This document shows positions 1-8,948 of a stretch of 64,000 bases of DNA, piece after piece. Within the stretch, counting starts at the first letter, position 1, and each line of letters begins with the position of its first letter. Below the pieces are notes generated by a model. That model saw nothing but the letters and a program-made list of their open reading frames with translations. It did not search any database and was not told where the DNA came from. Source of the stretch: Planctomycetaceae bacterium UBA2671 (GTDB lineage: Bacteria > Planctomycetota > Planctomycetia > Planctomycetales > Planctomycetaceae); NCBI GenBank assembly GCA_002359185.1, contig DEML01000009.1, positions 221,674 to 285,673 on the forward strand. The letters are read 5' to 3'. The translations under genes and the position numbers were made by a program.

Positions 1-171
1 CTCGGGGAAGAACGACAGGGTATGACAGCCACACAGCAGGAATTTTGCCATCAGCTGTTAAGAATTCCGATGACCAATCAAGTCGATTCCCTGAATCTCG
101 GGGTGGCAGGCAGCCTGATGATTTATGCCTGGATGTCGTCTCAAACATGTACCAATCCCCAAACGGTCTGA
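1..171 (+). CDS. SpoU/TrmH-family RNA 2'-O-methyltransferase, C-terminal fragment
   Basis: Only the last 56 codons are in the window; the frame is open from base 1 and ends in TGA. The segment contains LGEERQGM, then RIPMTNQVDSLNLGVAGSLM. These match motifs 2 and 3 of SpoU (SPOUT) methylases: the I-P-M block and the D-S-L-N-x-x-V-A block that form the knotted S-adenosylmethionine site. Enzymes of this family methylate a ribose 2'-OH in rRNA or tRNA in the cytoplasm. Which RNA is modified cannot be told without the N-terminal half. This fragment is too short for the usual ORF length cut-off but the family match is clear. Confidence 0.85.
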   Translation, partial: LGEERQGMTATQQEFCHQLLRIPMTNQVDSLNLGVAGSLMIYAWMSSQTCTNPQTV

Positions 172-260
172 TCTTCCTGAATTTCGGGTTTTCAAGTACA
201 TTTCTGGCAGTGTGATGGCTTATGCGGATGATTGATAATTGAAATCAGGAATTGGGAAAA

Positions 261-280
261 TACAAGCACGAAGCGCAAGC
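261..280. repeat. Partial copy of dispersed palindromic repeat (family 1)
   Basis: TACAAGCACGAAGCGCAAGC is one arm of the palindromic element found complete at 25118-25185 and 45942-46010. Only the left arm is present here, in the gap between the methylase fragment and the pseudokinase gene. Confidence 0.6.
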
Positions 281-361
281 CATCAGTGGCTCCCATCAAG
301 CGTCATTTTGCGGTTAGCAGAACTTTACAGTTGAAACTGAGGGGAAGGGACTCCCAGGGGT

Positions 362-2680
362 ATGTACGATCCCCCATCACGAGATTTGATTGCGCGACTG
401 GAACAGTACACAACTTGCCGTGAGCGAGATGTGTTAAGTTGCCGTTCGATCGTGCATGCGCTCTCGCGGGATTTGCCGGCTTTCGATTCCATCTGGCTCG
501 ATGCTCTCGTACAGCGTCGGAAATTGACATCGTTTCAGGCTGAAGCCCTGGCAAATCATCAGGAAGAACGACTTCGCGTCGGTTCCTACTTTGTGATCGA
601 TCTGATCCAAAATGATCACGTTCAGAAACGCTACCTTGCCCAATCTGTTGAAACGAAAAAGTTTTACTATCTGGATACATTCACCGTTGAAGCTCAAGAC
701 GCGCAACAAGTCGTGGATTCGCTAGTATTTCAGGAACGAAATCAGATTGGGAAGAATCGACTCACTGATTTTCCTGTTGATTTTGTCGCCAGCGGACAGA
801 TGCTTTTCGCAGTCAATGAATATCATGCCGGCATTACTGCTCAGGAATTGCTGGTGCGCCAGGGCAGGCTTCCTGAAGAATTATTGCGGACGATAACGCG
901 TCAACTCCATGAGAAATTGAAGCAATATCTAAGTCTGAACTTTGTGCATGGAGACATTCGGGCGGGAAACTTGCTGCTGAACAAAAAAGGAACTTTCTCG
1001 ATTCTGAATGCGGGAGTCCGGCCCCAGGTTCAGCCCGTCTGGACATTACAAACACGATTGCCATTTGAATGCTACGATCTGTTTGCACCGGAAATGATCC
1101 GCACTGGTCGCTGGTCTCATGAAACTGATTTGTATGCGGCTGGTTGTCTTCTGTGGCAACTGGCCTGCGGTCGGCCGCCGCATTACTCGGCTGATGCTCT
1201 GTATAAAATCAGTGCACATATTGAGAAACGCATTCCCCCAGTCCTTGAGTATGCACCGGATGTCGATCGAGAGACGGCTGGAATCATTGATCAATTGACC
1301 CAGTCAGATCCCGTTTTGCGAGCTCATAGTACATCAACAACTCGGACAAAAACGCGGATGGATCGACCTTCGGCTCCTCAACTGGTCTCAAGTTATGTCA
1401 GGAAACTGGAACAGCCTCGTTCGATTATTCCTCGAAGTCGATCTGAAGTTTTTCGAGATTCGTCCGCCATTATCACAGCGGTTGTGTGTTTGATGATATT
1501 CTGCTGGCAGGCTATTGGCTGGATTCCTTCTCAACGTTGGATCTCAGGAACAGGTTCCGCAGTGGTTGCCAGCCTAACTGGTGACAGGTCCACTGCAGGA
1601 GATGACAAGCCAGGCAGTGACGATAAGCTGAATGAATCCCGGGGTCTCCTCGAATTGCCCAAGCCGAATGAACAAGGATTGTTGCAACTGACTGCCGGTC
1701 AGCGATATCGAGCCAGTGATGTTTCTGTCGTAGGAGCCCTGAAAGTGGAAGTTCTTGGCGATCCTCAACAGATCGCTAATAAACCCGCGGAAATAATTAT
1801 TACTGAAGATCCGTGGAAACTTTGGGCGACTGATCTGGAGTTAAATAATGTCACACTTCGTTATGACGATGGGCAGGCGACAACCGATTCCTCTGGAAAA
1901 GCAACACCCCCTGCTCTGTTGGTCTGTCAGTCTTTGAACCTGCGAGCCACTGGCTGTAAGTTTTTTGGGCCTCGAAGTAAACAAGACAAACCGGACAAGC
2001 CGATGGGCATCAATCCGCGTTCGATTGCCTGGAAACCGTTAAGTCGTTCTGAGTCGAATGCTGGTCATGTCCACTTGAGTGGATGTCAGTTTCTGCATGA
2101 TGGATCGAGTCTGATGCTGGGAGGTGAGGCGAAGGAAGTGGTTATCACGAATAGTCTGAAACTGGGCTCTGGAGACTTCATTGAAATCGTCTGTCGCAAT
2201 GCAGGAGATGCTCTGCCACAGGTTATATGCAATCAAACGACGATCCGATCCGCGAGTTCACTACTGCATCTGGATTGCACAGGACATCAATTCAATTCAT
2301 CGATTCAACTGGATATTGAAGCAACGAACTGCGTGATCGATCTAAAAGAGACGAGTAAAACACTGATTGTATTAACTTCGCCAACTTCACCGGAGCGTGG
2401 AATTCGAGCGGTGAATTTGCTGGGCCAGATGCTGCTGGTATCCGAGGATACGACTCTGGTCTCGTGGTGGAATCCGAATCGAGGCATCAGCACACCCATT
2501 TCGACCGAAGGGATCGTTGAAGGTTTGATGCCTTATGCATTGGAATTCGTTGGAATGATCAGTGAGAAGCCACAGGATTCCGAATTGAAAAACTACACTG
2601 GTCCTCGCTGGAACTCCGTCATTCCCGGGATTCAGTCGACGCAAATGACGGCTGCTAACGAACCGATCTTTCGGCGATGA
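362..2680 (+). CDS. Membrane pseudokinase with exported beta-rich C-terminal domain
   Basis: A 772-residue protein with a Ser/Thr-kinase-like fold in its first 330 residues. Visible kinase landmarks are the catalytic loop H196-G-D198...N203, an APE motif at 242-245 and the subdomain IX segment ETDLYAAGCLLWQL near 254-267. Two key residues are lost: the DFG site reads LNAG (215-218) and the VAIK-like strand near 102-107 reads YYLDTF without a lysine. I therefore call it a pseudokinase. One membrane segment lies at about 368-387, so the remaining 380 residues are probably outside the cytoplasmic membrane. That part is Thr/Asn/Val rich with regular strands and resembles a right-handed beta-helix, which is inference. 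The ATG follows a purine-rich AGGGGAAGG stretch about 15 bases upstream. Planctomycetes carry many such kinases. The ligand is unknown. Confidence 0.75.
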   Translation: MYDPPSRDLIARLEQYTTCRERDVLSCRSIVHALSRDLPAFDSIWLDALVQRRKLTSFQAEALANHQEERLRVGSYFVIDLIQNDHVQKRYLAQSVETKKFYYLDTFTVEAQDAQQVVDSLVFQERNQIGKNRLTDFPVDFVASGQMLFAVNEYHAGITAQELLVRQGRLPEELLRTITRQLHEKLKQYLSLNFVHGDIRAGNLLLNKKGTFSILNAGVRPQVQPVWTLQTRLPFECYDLFAPEMIRTGRWSHETDLYAAGCLLWQLACGRPPHYSADALYKISAHIEKRIPPVLEYAPDVDRETAGIIDQLTQSDPVLRAHSTSTTRTKTRMDRPSAPQLVSSYVRKLEQPRSIIPRSRSEVFRDSSAIITAVVCLMIFCWQAIGWIPSQRWISGTGSAVVASLTGDRSTAGDDKPGSDDKLNESRGLLELPKPNEQGLLQLTAGQRYRASDVSVVGALKVEVLGDPQQIANKPAEIIITEDPWKLWATDLELNNVTLRYDDGQATTDSSGKATPPALLVCQSLNLRATGCKFFGPRSKQDKPDKPMGINPRSIAWKPLSRSESNAGHVHLSGCQFLHDGSSLMLGGEAKEVVITNSLKLGSGDFIEIVCRNAGDALPQVICNQTTIRSASSLLHLDCTGHQFNSSIQLDIEATNCVIDLKETSKTLIVLTSPTSPERGIRAVNLLGQMLLVSEDTTLVSWWNPNRGISTPISTEGIVEGLMPYALEFVGMISEKPQDSELKNYTGPRWNSVIPGIQSTQMTAANEPIFRR

Positions 2681-2705
2681 TGTCACTGAGTTAATAGCAC
2701 ATTTC

Positions 2706-2722
2706 GTCAGGCAATGCCTGAC
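2706..2722. repeat. Small palindromic repeat (family 3), GTCAGGC-AAT-GCCTGAC
   Basis: A perfect 7-bp inverted repeat with a 3-base loop, followed by CTTCA. A second copy at 9549-9565 has GTCAGAC-ATA-GTCTGAC followed by CTACA. The paired positions differ together, so the stem is kept. It lies just after the pseudokinase stop codon and may help end transcription, although there is no T-run. Confidence 0.55.
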
Positions 2723-2770
2723 CTTCAAACTGTATTCGAACTCATTGAGACGCAAGTATTATCGACGTTC

Positions 2771-2799
2771 TGGTGGCTGCACTGCGACCCCAGCCACCC
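2771..2799. repeat. Short copy of GC-rich palindromic repeat (family 2)
   Basis: GGTGGCTG at 2772-2779 pairs with CAGCCACC at 2791-2798. The same outer arms are seen in the larger elements near 37566-37641, 51387-51471 and 62181-62214. It sits in the gap between two convergent genes. Confidence 0.55.
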
Positions 2800-2820
2800 T
2801 TTTATCATCGCTCATTCAAT

Positions 2821-3648
2821 TCAAGCCAGCAGTTGCATGTTTTGGGATTGCAGCATCGCTTCTAACACCAGTTCGCATTCCGAATGATCGGGGTGCATTC
2901 GATGGGCATAACCGACGACTGAACCGATTGCATAGATGCCTGGTGTCCAGGTTTGATAGTCGCTGTTACACCAGATGCGTTTCGAATCGTCGACCGACAA
3001 CCCGGCATTCTCCAGTTGAAGATGTGCGGTGTTACCGACTCGTCCGACACAAAGGATTGCCTCGTCGACAAGGACCGTTTGCGAATCTTCCAGGAAGAGT
3101 TTTAAACCGGATTTTTCAACTTCGATACCTGCCAGACCATTTCCCAGGTAGATGGATTGTCGTCGATCGTCCCGTCGAGGATTTTTACTCCACTGATTCA
3201 AATTGATGTCGGTTGAGGCATCGATACAAACGAGATGGTCGCAAGTCTTTGCCAGTTGAGAACGCATTTGTAATCCGGTTCTCCCCAGACCAATAATCGC
3301 GGTTTTATCTGCAAAATGCTTCTCTGGTGAGATTTGGTCTGCGAGGTAAATCCGAGAATGATCAGGCAACCAGGATGGTCGTCTGGGTGTCGTGCCGGTT
3401 GCGATGACGATCCGCTGGGATTTGAGATCGCGTCGACCGTCTGCAGACAAGCAGAAAATCTGTTGAGCGGTTTCAAATCGAAATGGGCCGACGAAGTGGT
3501 CGACGTTCCAAGGGAGCAGAACGTCGGCCACTTCGGTCATTGTGACCCAGGCAATGCGTGTCAATTCTCGTCCTGCCATTTCCAGGAGAGTTTCAACCTG
3601 AGGATCGTTTCCCAGTATAACGAGGTCGTATTGTGTGATTTTTCCCAT
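2821..3648 (-). CDS. Degenerate, shortened SthA-like pyridine nucleotide-disulfide oxidoreductase
   Basis: A 275-residue flavoprotein-like protein. The C-terminal half has the SthA-type GRVGNT segment (202-207) and a strand ending in GIYAIGSVVGY. The NAD-binding GxGxxG is intact (GLGRTG, 120-125), and an ATGT motif is at 83-86. True soluble transhydrogenases are about 460 residues, with an N-terminal FAD GxGxxG and a dimerisation domain. Here the first dinucleotide motif is changed to GNDPQV (13-18), the usual GD of the FAD ribityl contact reads GS (242-243), and the dimerisation domain is missing. No redox CxxxxC is seen. It may bind NAD(P)H but probably binds FAD poorly or not at all. The gene stands alone and converges on the pseudokinase gene. 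Confidence 0.7.
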   Translation of the reverse strand: MGKITQYDLVILGNDPQVETLLEMAGRELTRIAWVTMTEVADVLLPWNVDHFVGPFRFETAQQIFCLSADGRRDLKSQRIVIATGTTPRRPSWLPDHSRIYLADQISPEKHFADKTAIIGLGRTGLQMRSQLAKTCDHLVCIDASTDINLNQWSKNPRRDDRRQSIYLGNGLAGIEVEKSGLKLFLEDSQTVLVDEAILCVGRVGNTAHLQLENAGLSVDDSKRIWCNSDYQTWTPGIYAIGSVVGYAHRMHPDHSECELVLEAMLQSQNMQLLA

Positions 3649-4134
3649 GACTATTTCATCCTTGATGCCCAGAACTTTAAGAAAAGGTTCTGGCCCTGAA
3701 GTTCCTCAATTCACTGATTCGACTTTCTTGATTATTCAAATTTTTTGAACTTTCCGCCCCGAGCTTCGTTTCAAGATACAGAAGCCAGTCAAACTTTTCC
3801 GATTGGGGCCTACAACAAGAATCGGCACGCTGCAAAAGCCAGAGAAGGAATTCGTTACATTCCAGACTCTGAACAGTCATTTTGCGAAGGTTGGAGGGGG
3901 TGTATCGGTTATGCTGATTCTTCATTCCACGAAGTTCTGGAAGGTCATAAATGAATGTTTTCCTCAGGAAAGGACTGGTAATTTTTCCAATTCATGAACC
4001 TTGTTGAGATTCTTGCGTTATGGTTGAACAAGGTTCCAGCAGTTGTCATCTCTATTCATTCAGATGATTCACTGGTTCGCAAATCAGAAATTTTCAACAC
4101 ATTCTCTGCCACACTCTGGCGAAAGTATTGAGCA
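3649..4134. other. Intergenic region with one inverted repeat
   Basis: Gap between two divergent genes. Short open frames here (for example 3745-3954) lack recognisable features and ribosome sites. The only structure noticed is GAACCTTGTT at 3996-4005, repeated inverted as AACAAGGTTC at 4027-4036, with a 21-base loop, about 100 bases before the first SPFH gene. It could be part of the SPFH operon leader or an operator. No promoter could be fixed with confidence. Confidence 0.4.
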
Positions 4135-5730
4135 ATGCCGCAAAATAAAGATCAAGGAATGCGTGCCCTGAAGGCACTGTTGTTTGGATCGGGAAGTCTG
4201 GTTCTGTTTGTCATTGGAGCGATCCTGTTTGGATATTTGGCTCTGAATTTTTTCCGGATCGATATCCCAACTGCGCACATGGCGATCCTGATTAAGAAGA
4301 CCGGTGAAAACCTGGCGAATGATCAGGAAGTTGCTCCGACACCTGAATACAAAGGTGTGCAGCGGGAATTTCTACTGGAAGGAAAACATTGGCGCGATCC
4401 TTACAACTGGGACTGGAAAATCATTCCGCAGGAAGAAGTCCCCCAAGGCAAAATGGGAGTGTTGGTTTCACTAACGGGAGACAATCTCGGATACGGCGAG
4501 TTCCTGGCAACCATAGATCCCAAAGTTGAACTCTTGCAGGGTGGTGTTCAGACAAAAGGGATTGTCCCCGGCTATTTGAATGCGGGACGATATCCGATCA
4601 ATCCGTATTTGTTCAAAATGGAACTTCACGATCCGGTTGTGATACCAGCCGGGTTTCGCGGAGTTTTGACGAATCTTTCCGGACCAATCCCGGAAGAAGC
4701 CAATACATTGCTCGTGCCGCCCGGCTTTCGTGGCGTCCAAGAGGAAACTTTGGGGACAGAGACCTATTACTTCAATCCTTATGAGAAACGTATAAATCTG
4801 GTTGATTGTCGGAGCCAGCGATTTAGTCTGGCCGAGAAAAAAAATATGGGCTTTCCGTCCAAAGATGGTTTCTGGGTCAGTCTGGATGGAATTGTCGAAT
4901 TTCGCGTGGTGCCGGAGCGTGCTGCTGAGGTGTATGTCACTTACAACGAACAGGAGAATGGTGAAAGGATTGACGAAGAGATCATCCGCAAAGTGATCAC
5001 TCCGATTGCCCGCAGTTTTTGTCGGGTCGAAGGCTCGAAGAAATCAGGCCGCGATTTTATCTCAGGCGATACTCGTATTGAGTTCCAGAAGAATTTTGAG
5101 AAAGCGATGCGAACGGAATGTGAGCCTTTGGGAATTGAGATCGTTGTTGCGCTGATTACGAACATTAGTCCTCCGCAACAGATCGCTGAACCTGTTCGCG
5201 CACGGGAATTGGCCAAGCAGGAAGAGAAGCAGTATCAGCAACAGATTCTGCAGCAGACATCTGAACAGAATCTGGCGATTGAAAAAGAACTCGTCAAACG
5301 CAAGAGGGAAATGATTGTGGCTGAACAGGCGGTTGTGAAACTGACGACTCAGGCGATGCGAGAACAGGAAGTTGCGGTCACAAAAGCCAATGAAAAACTG
5401 GAAGTGGCAAAATTCAGACTGGAAGCAGCTGCGGATGAAGCAGAAGCGATTATCGCTCGTGGAACTGCCGAAGCGGATGTGGTCCGATTTAACAACGAAG
5501 CCGATGCCGCGGGATGGAAACGAGCGGTCGAGGCCTTCAGTGGAGATGGTGATGCATATGCTCGCTATGTGTTGAATCAGAAAATCGCCCCTTCTTATCG
5601 ACGCATTATGGCGAATACAGAAAACAGTCCGATCATGAAAATTTTCGAATCCTTCGCAAAACCAGCTTCAACTCCGGCTCCAGCACCAACATCAACACCC
5701 GCGCCTTTGGCTGGGAACCCGGCACCTTAA
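4135..5730 (+). CDS. Membrane-anchored SPFH/Band 7 protein A (vault-like repeats plus SPFH)
   Basis: A 531-residue protein. A membrane anchor lies at about 12-38. Residues 55-210 hold repeated units of the form I-P-x-G-x-x-G-V-L ... P-G-x-(Y/F)-x-x-N-P-Y, for example the stretches around VIPAGFRGVLTNLSG and VPPGFRGVQEE. An SPFH domain follows (about 215-360), then an Ala/Glu/Lys-rich helix of about 100 residues. A Pro/Thr/Ala-rich tail closes the protein. SPFH proteins such as HflK/HflC, QmcA and stomatins form ring or cage assemblies on membranes and organise proteases or lipid domains. The gene is followed 63 bases later by a second SPFH gene of the same design, so the two probably make a hetero-oligomer. 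The helix and tail probably face the same side as the SPFH domain. The cargo or partner is unknown. Confidence 0.85.
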   Translation: MPQNKDQGMRALKALLFGSGSLVLFVIGAILFGYLALNFFRIDIPTAHMAILIKKTGENLANDQEVAPTPEYKGVQREFLLEGKHWRDPYNWDWKIIPQEEVPQGKMGVLVSLTGDNLGYGEFLATIDPKVELLQGGVQTKGIVPGYLNAGRYPINPYLFKMELHDPVVIPAGFRGVLTNLSGPIPEEANTLLVPPGFRGVQEETLGTETYYFNPYEKRINLVDCRSQRFSLAEKKNMGFPSKDGFWVSLDGIVEFRVVPERAAEVYVTYNEQENGERIDEEIIRKVITPIARSFCRVEGSKKSGRDFISGDTRIEFQKNFEKAMRTECEPLGIEIVVALITNISPPQQIAEPVRARELAKQEEKQYQQQILQQTSEQNLAIEKELVKRKREMIVAEQAVVKLTTQAMREQEVAVTKANEKLEVAKFRLEAAADEAEAIIARGTAEADVVRFNNEADAAGWKRAVEAFSGDGDAYARYVLNQKIAPSYRRIMANTENSPIMKIFESFAKPASTPAPAPTSTPAPLAGNPAP

Positions 5731-5793
5731 TTTTCTCTGTTTAATGCGGATTTCTTAAACATCTCTATCAACTGAAAATAAACGAGAAATTTC

Positions 5794-7449
5794 ATGAGTA
5801 ATACTTCAACATCGTCATCAATGATCAATGGTCGCTCGGCGATTGTCGTCACGCTGATTGCGATCATACTTGTTCTGGGAGCCTGGACCTTTCTGGAATG
5901 GGGTGTCAACCGGATTTATGTTCCGGAAGGTTACAGTTTGCGACTACGCTACAAAGGACCTCCACTTCCATTGTTGCCCGGCTATAACACACCGGAATCG
6001 AAAACCGGTTTTGCAAAACTGGATGAGAACGGAAACATCCTCGAGAAGGGTGTGCTTCAGGAAATGCTGGGGCCGGGACGGCAATTCAAATCGCCGTTTT
6101 ACTGGGAACGGGAACTCGTACAGGACATTGTGATCGAGCCGGGTGAAATTGGAATTGCGACCTCCAAAATTGGCAAGTCTCTTCCTCAGGGTGAGTTTCT
6201 GGTGGATGGCGAGTTGGGCGAAACCGAATTTAAAGGGGTTCTGAGAAAAGTGTTTGGTCCCGGTCGATATCGCGTCAACGATTATGCTTACGAATTCAAG
6301 AAGATTACGACATCGACCATCACAGATGGATTACAAACTAAATATGCCGGTTGGGTCGAGATACCAACCGGCTATGTCGGCGTTGTCACTAATTTGGCCA
6401 GCAATCCTGCGACCGGTGCTCAAAAGGGAATTCAAAGCGCTGTGCTTCCTCCCGGCATCTATCCAGTCAATGAGAAAGAACAGCAGATTGACATCGTCGA
6501 AATTGGATTCCATGAAAAAACGATTGTCGCGAATCTGCAGAAAGATAGCTCCGGCATGGAGATGTACGATATCTCCGGCGAGCCGATGATTGCGAACGAT
6601 GACAGCGGGATTACTTTCCCCTCAAATGATGGTTTTCCAATTACAATGGACTTCACCGCAATTTGGGGAATTACACCCGCCCAGGCTCCCAATGTGATTC
6701 GAAAGTTTGGGAACATTCAAGCAGTTGAAGCCAAAGTGGTGGCACCGCAGATTGAATCGATTTGCCGAAATATTGGTTCCAAATATGGAGCAGTCGATTT
6801 GCTGGTTGGAGATTCCCGCCAGGAATTCCAGGCGACCACTTCCGATGAATTTGAAGCGGTGTTACTCGAAAAGGACATTACGCTTTCCTATGGATTGGTC
6901 AGACATATCTATATTCCTCAGGAAGTGCGGCTGCCGATTCAACAAGCATTTGTTGCAGATGAACTGACATTAACCCGGGTTCAGGAACAGGCGACTGCCA
7001 AGACAGAAGCGAACCTGCGGGAAGCTGAGCAGAAAGTCGAACTCGAAGCCGCGACTGTTCAAGTCGAAACTGAGAAGATGGTTGCCAAGGCGATGGCTGA
7101 AGGTGAAAAGACGGCTCAGGAAACTGTCGCGGAAACTCAGCGAATGGTGGCTGGAATCGATCGGGAAATCTCGTTACTCGAAGCGAAAGCAACTGTCATG
7201 CTGGGAGAAGCCTCTGCAAAAACGGTGCAGCTGCTCGAAGAAGCTAAGGCCGACAAATTCAAACTGGCCGTTGATGCGTTCGGAAGTGGCGAATCCTATA
7301 ATATGTGGGTGTTTGCGAGCGGCTTGCCGGAAGATATCGAGCTCAATCTGATCTTCGCTGGTGAAGGAACCTTCTGGACTGATTTGCGAGGATTTTCTGA
7401 AACGATGCTCGGGAAGCAGGCTCAGGAAACGATGAAGAAGAAACCGTAA
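5794..7449 (+). CDS. Membrane-anchored SPFH/Band 7 protein B
   Basis: A 551-residue partner of the preceding gene, in the same direction with a 63-base gap and a terminator after it, so the two form a two-gene operon. The membrane anchor is at about 9-32. Repeated strands with P-G-x-x-G and GPGRYRVN-like units occupy about 50-230. The SPFH domain is at about 270-395, then a long helix rich in EAEQKVELEAATVQVETEK-type sequence runs to about 490. The C-terminal segment is short and lacks the proline-rich tail of its partner. The paralogues share layout but are well diverged, as HflK and HflC are. I infer alternating subunits of one membrane cage. No protease gene is adjacent, unlike hflKC/ftsH systems with a linked partner. 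Confidence 0.85.
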   Translation: MSNTSTSSSMINGRSAIVVTLIAIILVLGAWTFLEWGVNRIYVPEGYSLRLRYKGPPLPLLPGYNTPESKTGFAKLDENGNILEKGVLQEMLGPGRQFKSPFYWERELVQDIVIEPGEIGIATSKIGKSLPQGEFLVDGELGETEFKGVLRKVFGPGRYRVNDYAYEFKKITTSTITDGLQTKYAGWVEIPTGYVGVVTNLASNPATGAQKGIQSAVLPPGIYPVNEKEQQIDIVEIGFHEKTIVANLQKDSSGMEMYDISGEPMIANDDSGITFPSNDGFPITMDFTAIWGITPAQAPNVIRKFGNIQAVEAKVVAPQIESICRNIGSKYGAVDLLVGDSRQEFQATTSDEFEAVLLEKDITLSYGLVRHIYIPQEVRLPIQQAFVADELTLTRVQEQATAKTEANLREAEQKVELEAATVQVETEKMVAKAMAEGEKTAQETVAETQRMVAGIDREISLLEAKATVMLGEASAKTVQLLEEAKADKFKLAVDAFGSGESYNMWVFASGLPEDIELNLIFAGEGTFWTDLRGFSETMLGKQAQETMKKKP

Positions 7450-7486
7450 CCAGAGTGATTTAATATTCAGTGCGGGCCAACGCATC

Positions 7487-7519
7487 AAGATCCCAGGTTT
7501 GAATCTGGGATCTTTTTTT
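7487..7519 (+). terminator. Rho-independent terminator of the SPFH operon
   Basis: AAGATCCCAG at 7487-7496 pairs with CTGGGATCTT at 7505-7514 across an 8-base loop and runs into seven Ts. It lies 38 bases after the SPFH B stop and just before the end of the convergent lipoprotein gene. Confidence 0.9.
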
Positions 7520-7534
7520 ATTTGATGGACTCCC

Positions 7535-7849
7535 TCATTCCACTTGGTCCTTCATTAATGATCGAGCATCAGAAGTCGCCTGCTCCCACTCGCCCTTGCG
7601 TGCTTTATCAATTATTGAATTGAGATAACCAGCTTCAGTCGGTGTTAGTTCATTATTATTGAGAGATGTCTCGACTAATTCTGCAACTTCTTCTAATCGG
7701 TTTTCATCATGTCGATTGCAAACCGAATACAAAGCCATGCTGCATTTATACGCTTTGGGGCCGACTTTTGCGTAGCCACAGCCAGACAATGAATACATCA
7801 GGAAAAAGCTGAAAATCATTATCGATGTGAAATACTTTTTTGATTGCAT
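7535..7849 (-). CDS. Small predicted lipoprotein
   Basis: A 104-residue protein with a lipoprotein signal peptide: a hydrophobic stretch (10-21) followed by lipobox L-S-G-C with the acylated Cys at 24. The mature part has three more cysteines and a helical C-terminal half of about 55 residues rich in Glu and Asn. No family is recognised. Its ATG overlaps the stop codon of the upstream DUF1559 gene by one base (TAATG), so the two are translationally coupled and probably act together at the cell envelope. A small lipoprotein of this kind also follows the second DUF1559 gene in this window. Confidence 0.75.
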   Translation of the reverse strand: MQSKKYFTSIMIFSFFLMYSLSGCGYAKVGPKAYKCSMALYSVCNRHDENRLEEVAELVETSLNNNELTPTEAGYLNSIIDKARKGEWEQATSDARSLMKDQVE

Positions 7850-8910
7850 TAATACTCTCCCACAACTTCGCCTTCACCGAGGCTGGCCAGTTCTGCAAAG
7901 GTAATCAGGTCGACATTCTCTGAGACAAATCGAACGGAACCATCTCCCAATGCAATGTGACCTCCACCGGGATGTTCTGCATACATTTGTCCGACATGGT
8001 ACGTTGGAAAATTAACGGGGTGGATGATTGGAAAACCAGTGATATCGAGTTCTCCACCTGAAGGTCCAATGTGGACGAGAGTCAAAGTGGCTGCGGCATC
8101 GGGACTATTTTCTGGAGAAGAAAAACGGGGATGCGTAAATGCCCCAGGCACGACACCGACCCAGGTTTTCTCGCTCAGTTTTGAAGAATGTTCCCCCAGA
8201 AAGATTGTATTGGACAATCCATCGGTAGCATCGCGAAATTTTGTATGGGAGTTCCGATAAAATGGACCATCGGCGACCTTTGAGACATCGCCATCCACAG
8301 TGACGGTTTTTGTGGTAAAGGTGTAAATATCGGAGAAGACAACATTGGCTGGAGCAGATCCACATTCCCCCCAGCACGATTCCTGCCCATGACTGGCGAC
8401 ATAGTGAGAGCGGCCGAGGCGAATTTGATTGCCTCCAATCAATAATGGATTCGCTGCTGAATCCTGAACGGTGAATGCGTCGTCACCACCTGAAGAAGAG
8501 GGACAAAGAAAAACCGGCAACTTAGCAGCGATAGCTCCTGCATGCTGGGGATGCCAGATCGGAAGGCGGGAATCAATTCTATCGGCGATTGCTGTCTGTT
8601 CGAGATAGGGAAGCAACACTGCTCCCCAGCCCCAGCCGGGAGCAGCATCCCAGGTGTTTGCATCAATGTGTGCCCAGACCGGCCCAGACCCATTATTTGT
8701 GCCGTAGGAGAAATAACCAGCCGGGAAACTGGAGTGGGCATCATGATAGTTATGCAGAGCCAGCGTGATCTGTTTCAAATTATTTTTGCACTGACTGCGA
8801 CGAGCGGCTTCCCGAGCCTGCTGAACGGCTGGTAAAAGCAATGCAACTAATAAAGCGATGATCGCGATCACGACTAATAATTCAATTAAGGTGAATCCAT
8901 TTCTTCTCAT
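7849..8910 (-). CDS. DUF1559 (SBP_bac_10-like) pilin-like exported protein
   Basis: A 353-residue protein when started at the ATG at 8910, which has AAAGGTAAG just upstream; an upstream in-frame ATG at 8958 would add 16 residues before the pilin-like motif. It begins [20 protein letters not shown], a type IV prepilin cleavage and methylation motif (G5/F6, E10), then the planctomycete-typical [14 protein letters not shown] helix and CKNNLKQ. The C-terminal GGHIALGDGSVRFVSENVD is the H...DG signature of this family. Such proteins occur in tens to hundreds of copies in planctomycete genomes and are thought to be exported surface or pseudopilin-like proteins. Their role is not established. The gene is divergent from mntR, and candidate operators lie in between. 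Confidence 0.9.
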   Translation of the reverse strand: MRRNGFTLIELLVVIAIIALLVALLLPAVQQAREAARRSQCKNNLKQITLALHNYHDAHSSFPAGYFSYGTNNGSGPVWAHIDANTWDAAPGWGWGAVLLPYLEQTAIADRIDSRLPIWHPQHAGAIAAKLPVFLCPSSSGGDDAFTVQDSAANPLLIGGNQIRLGRSHYVASHGQESCWGECGSAPANVVFSDIYTFTTKTVTVDGDVSKVADGPFYRNSHTKFRDATDGLSNTIFLGEHSSKLSEKTWVGVVPGAFTHPRFSSPENSPDAAATLTLVHIGPSGGELDITGFPIIHPVNFPTYHVGQMYAEHPGGGHIALGDGSVRFVSENVDLITFAELASLGEGEVVGEY

Positions 8911-8948
8911 ATTCTTACCTTTGAGATTTGGAAAGACTGAAAACACTT

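Noticed and set aside
3745..3997. Two short frames before the SPFH genes
   Set aside because: No ribosome site, no conserved features; overlapping frames in non-coding DNA.
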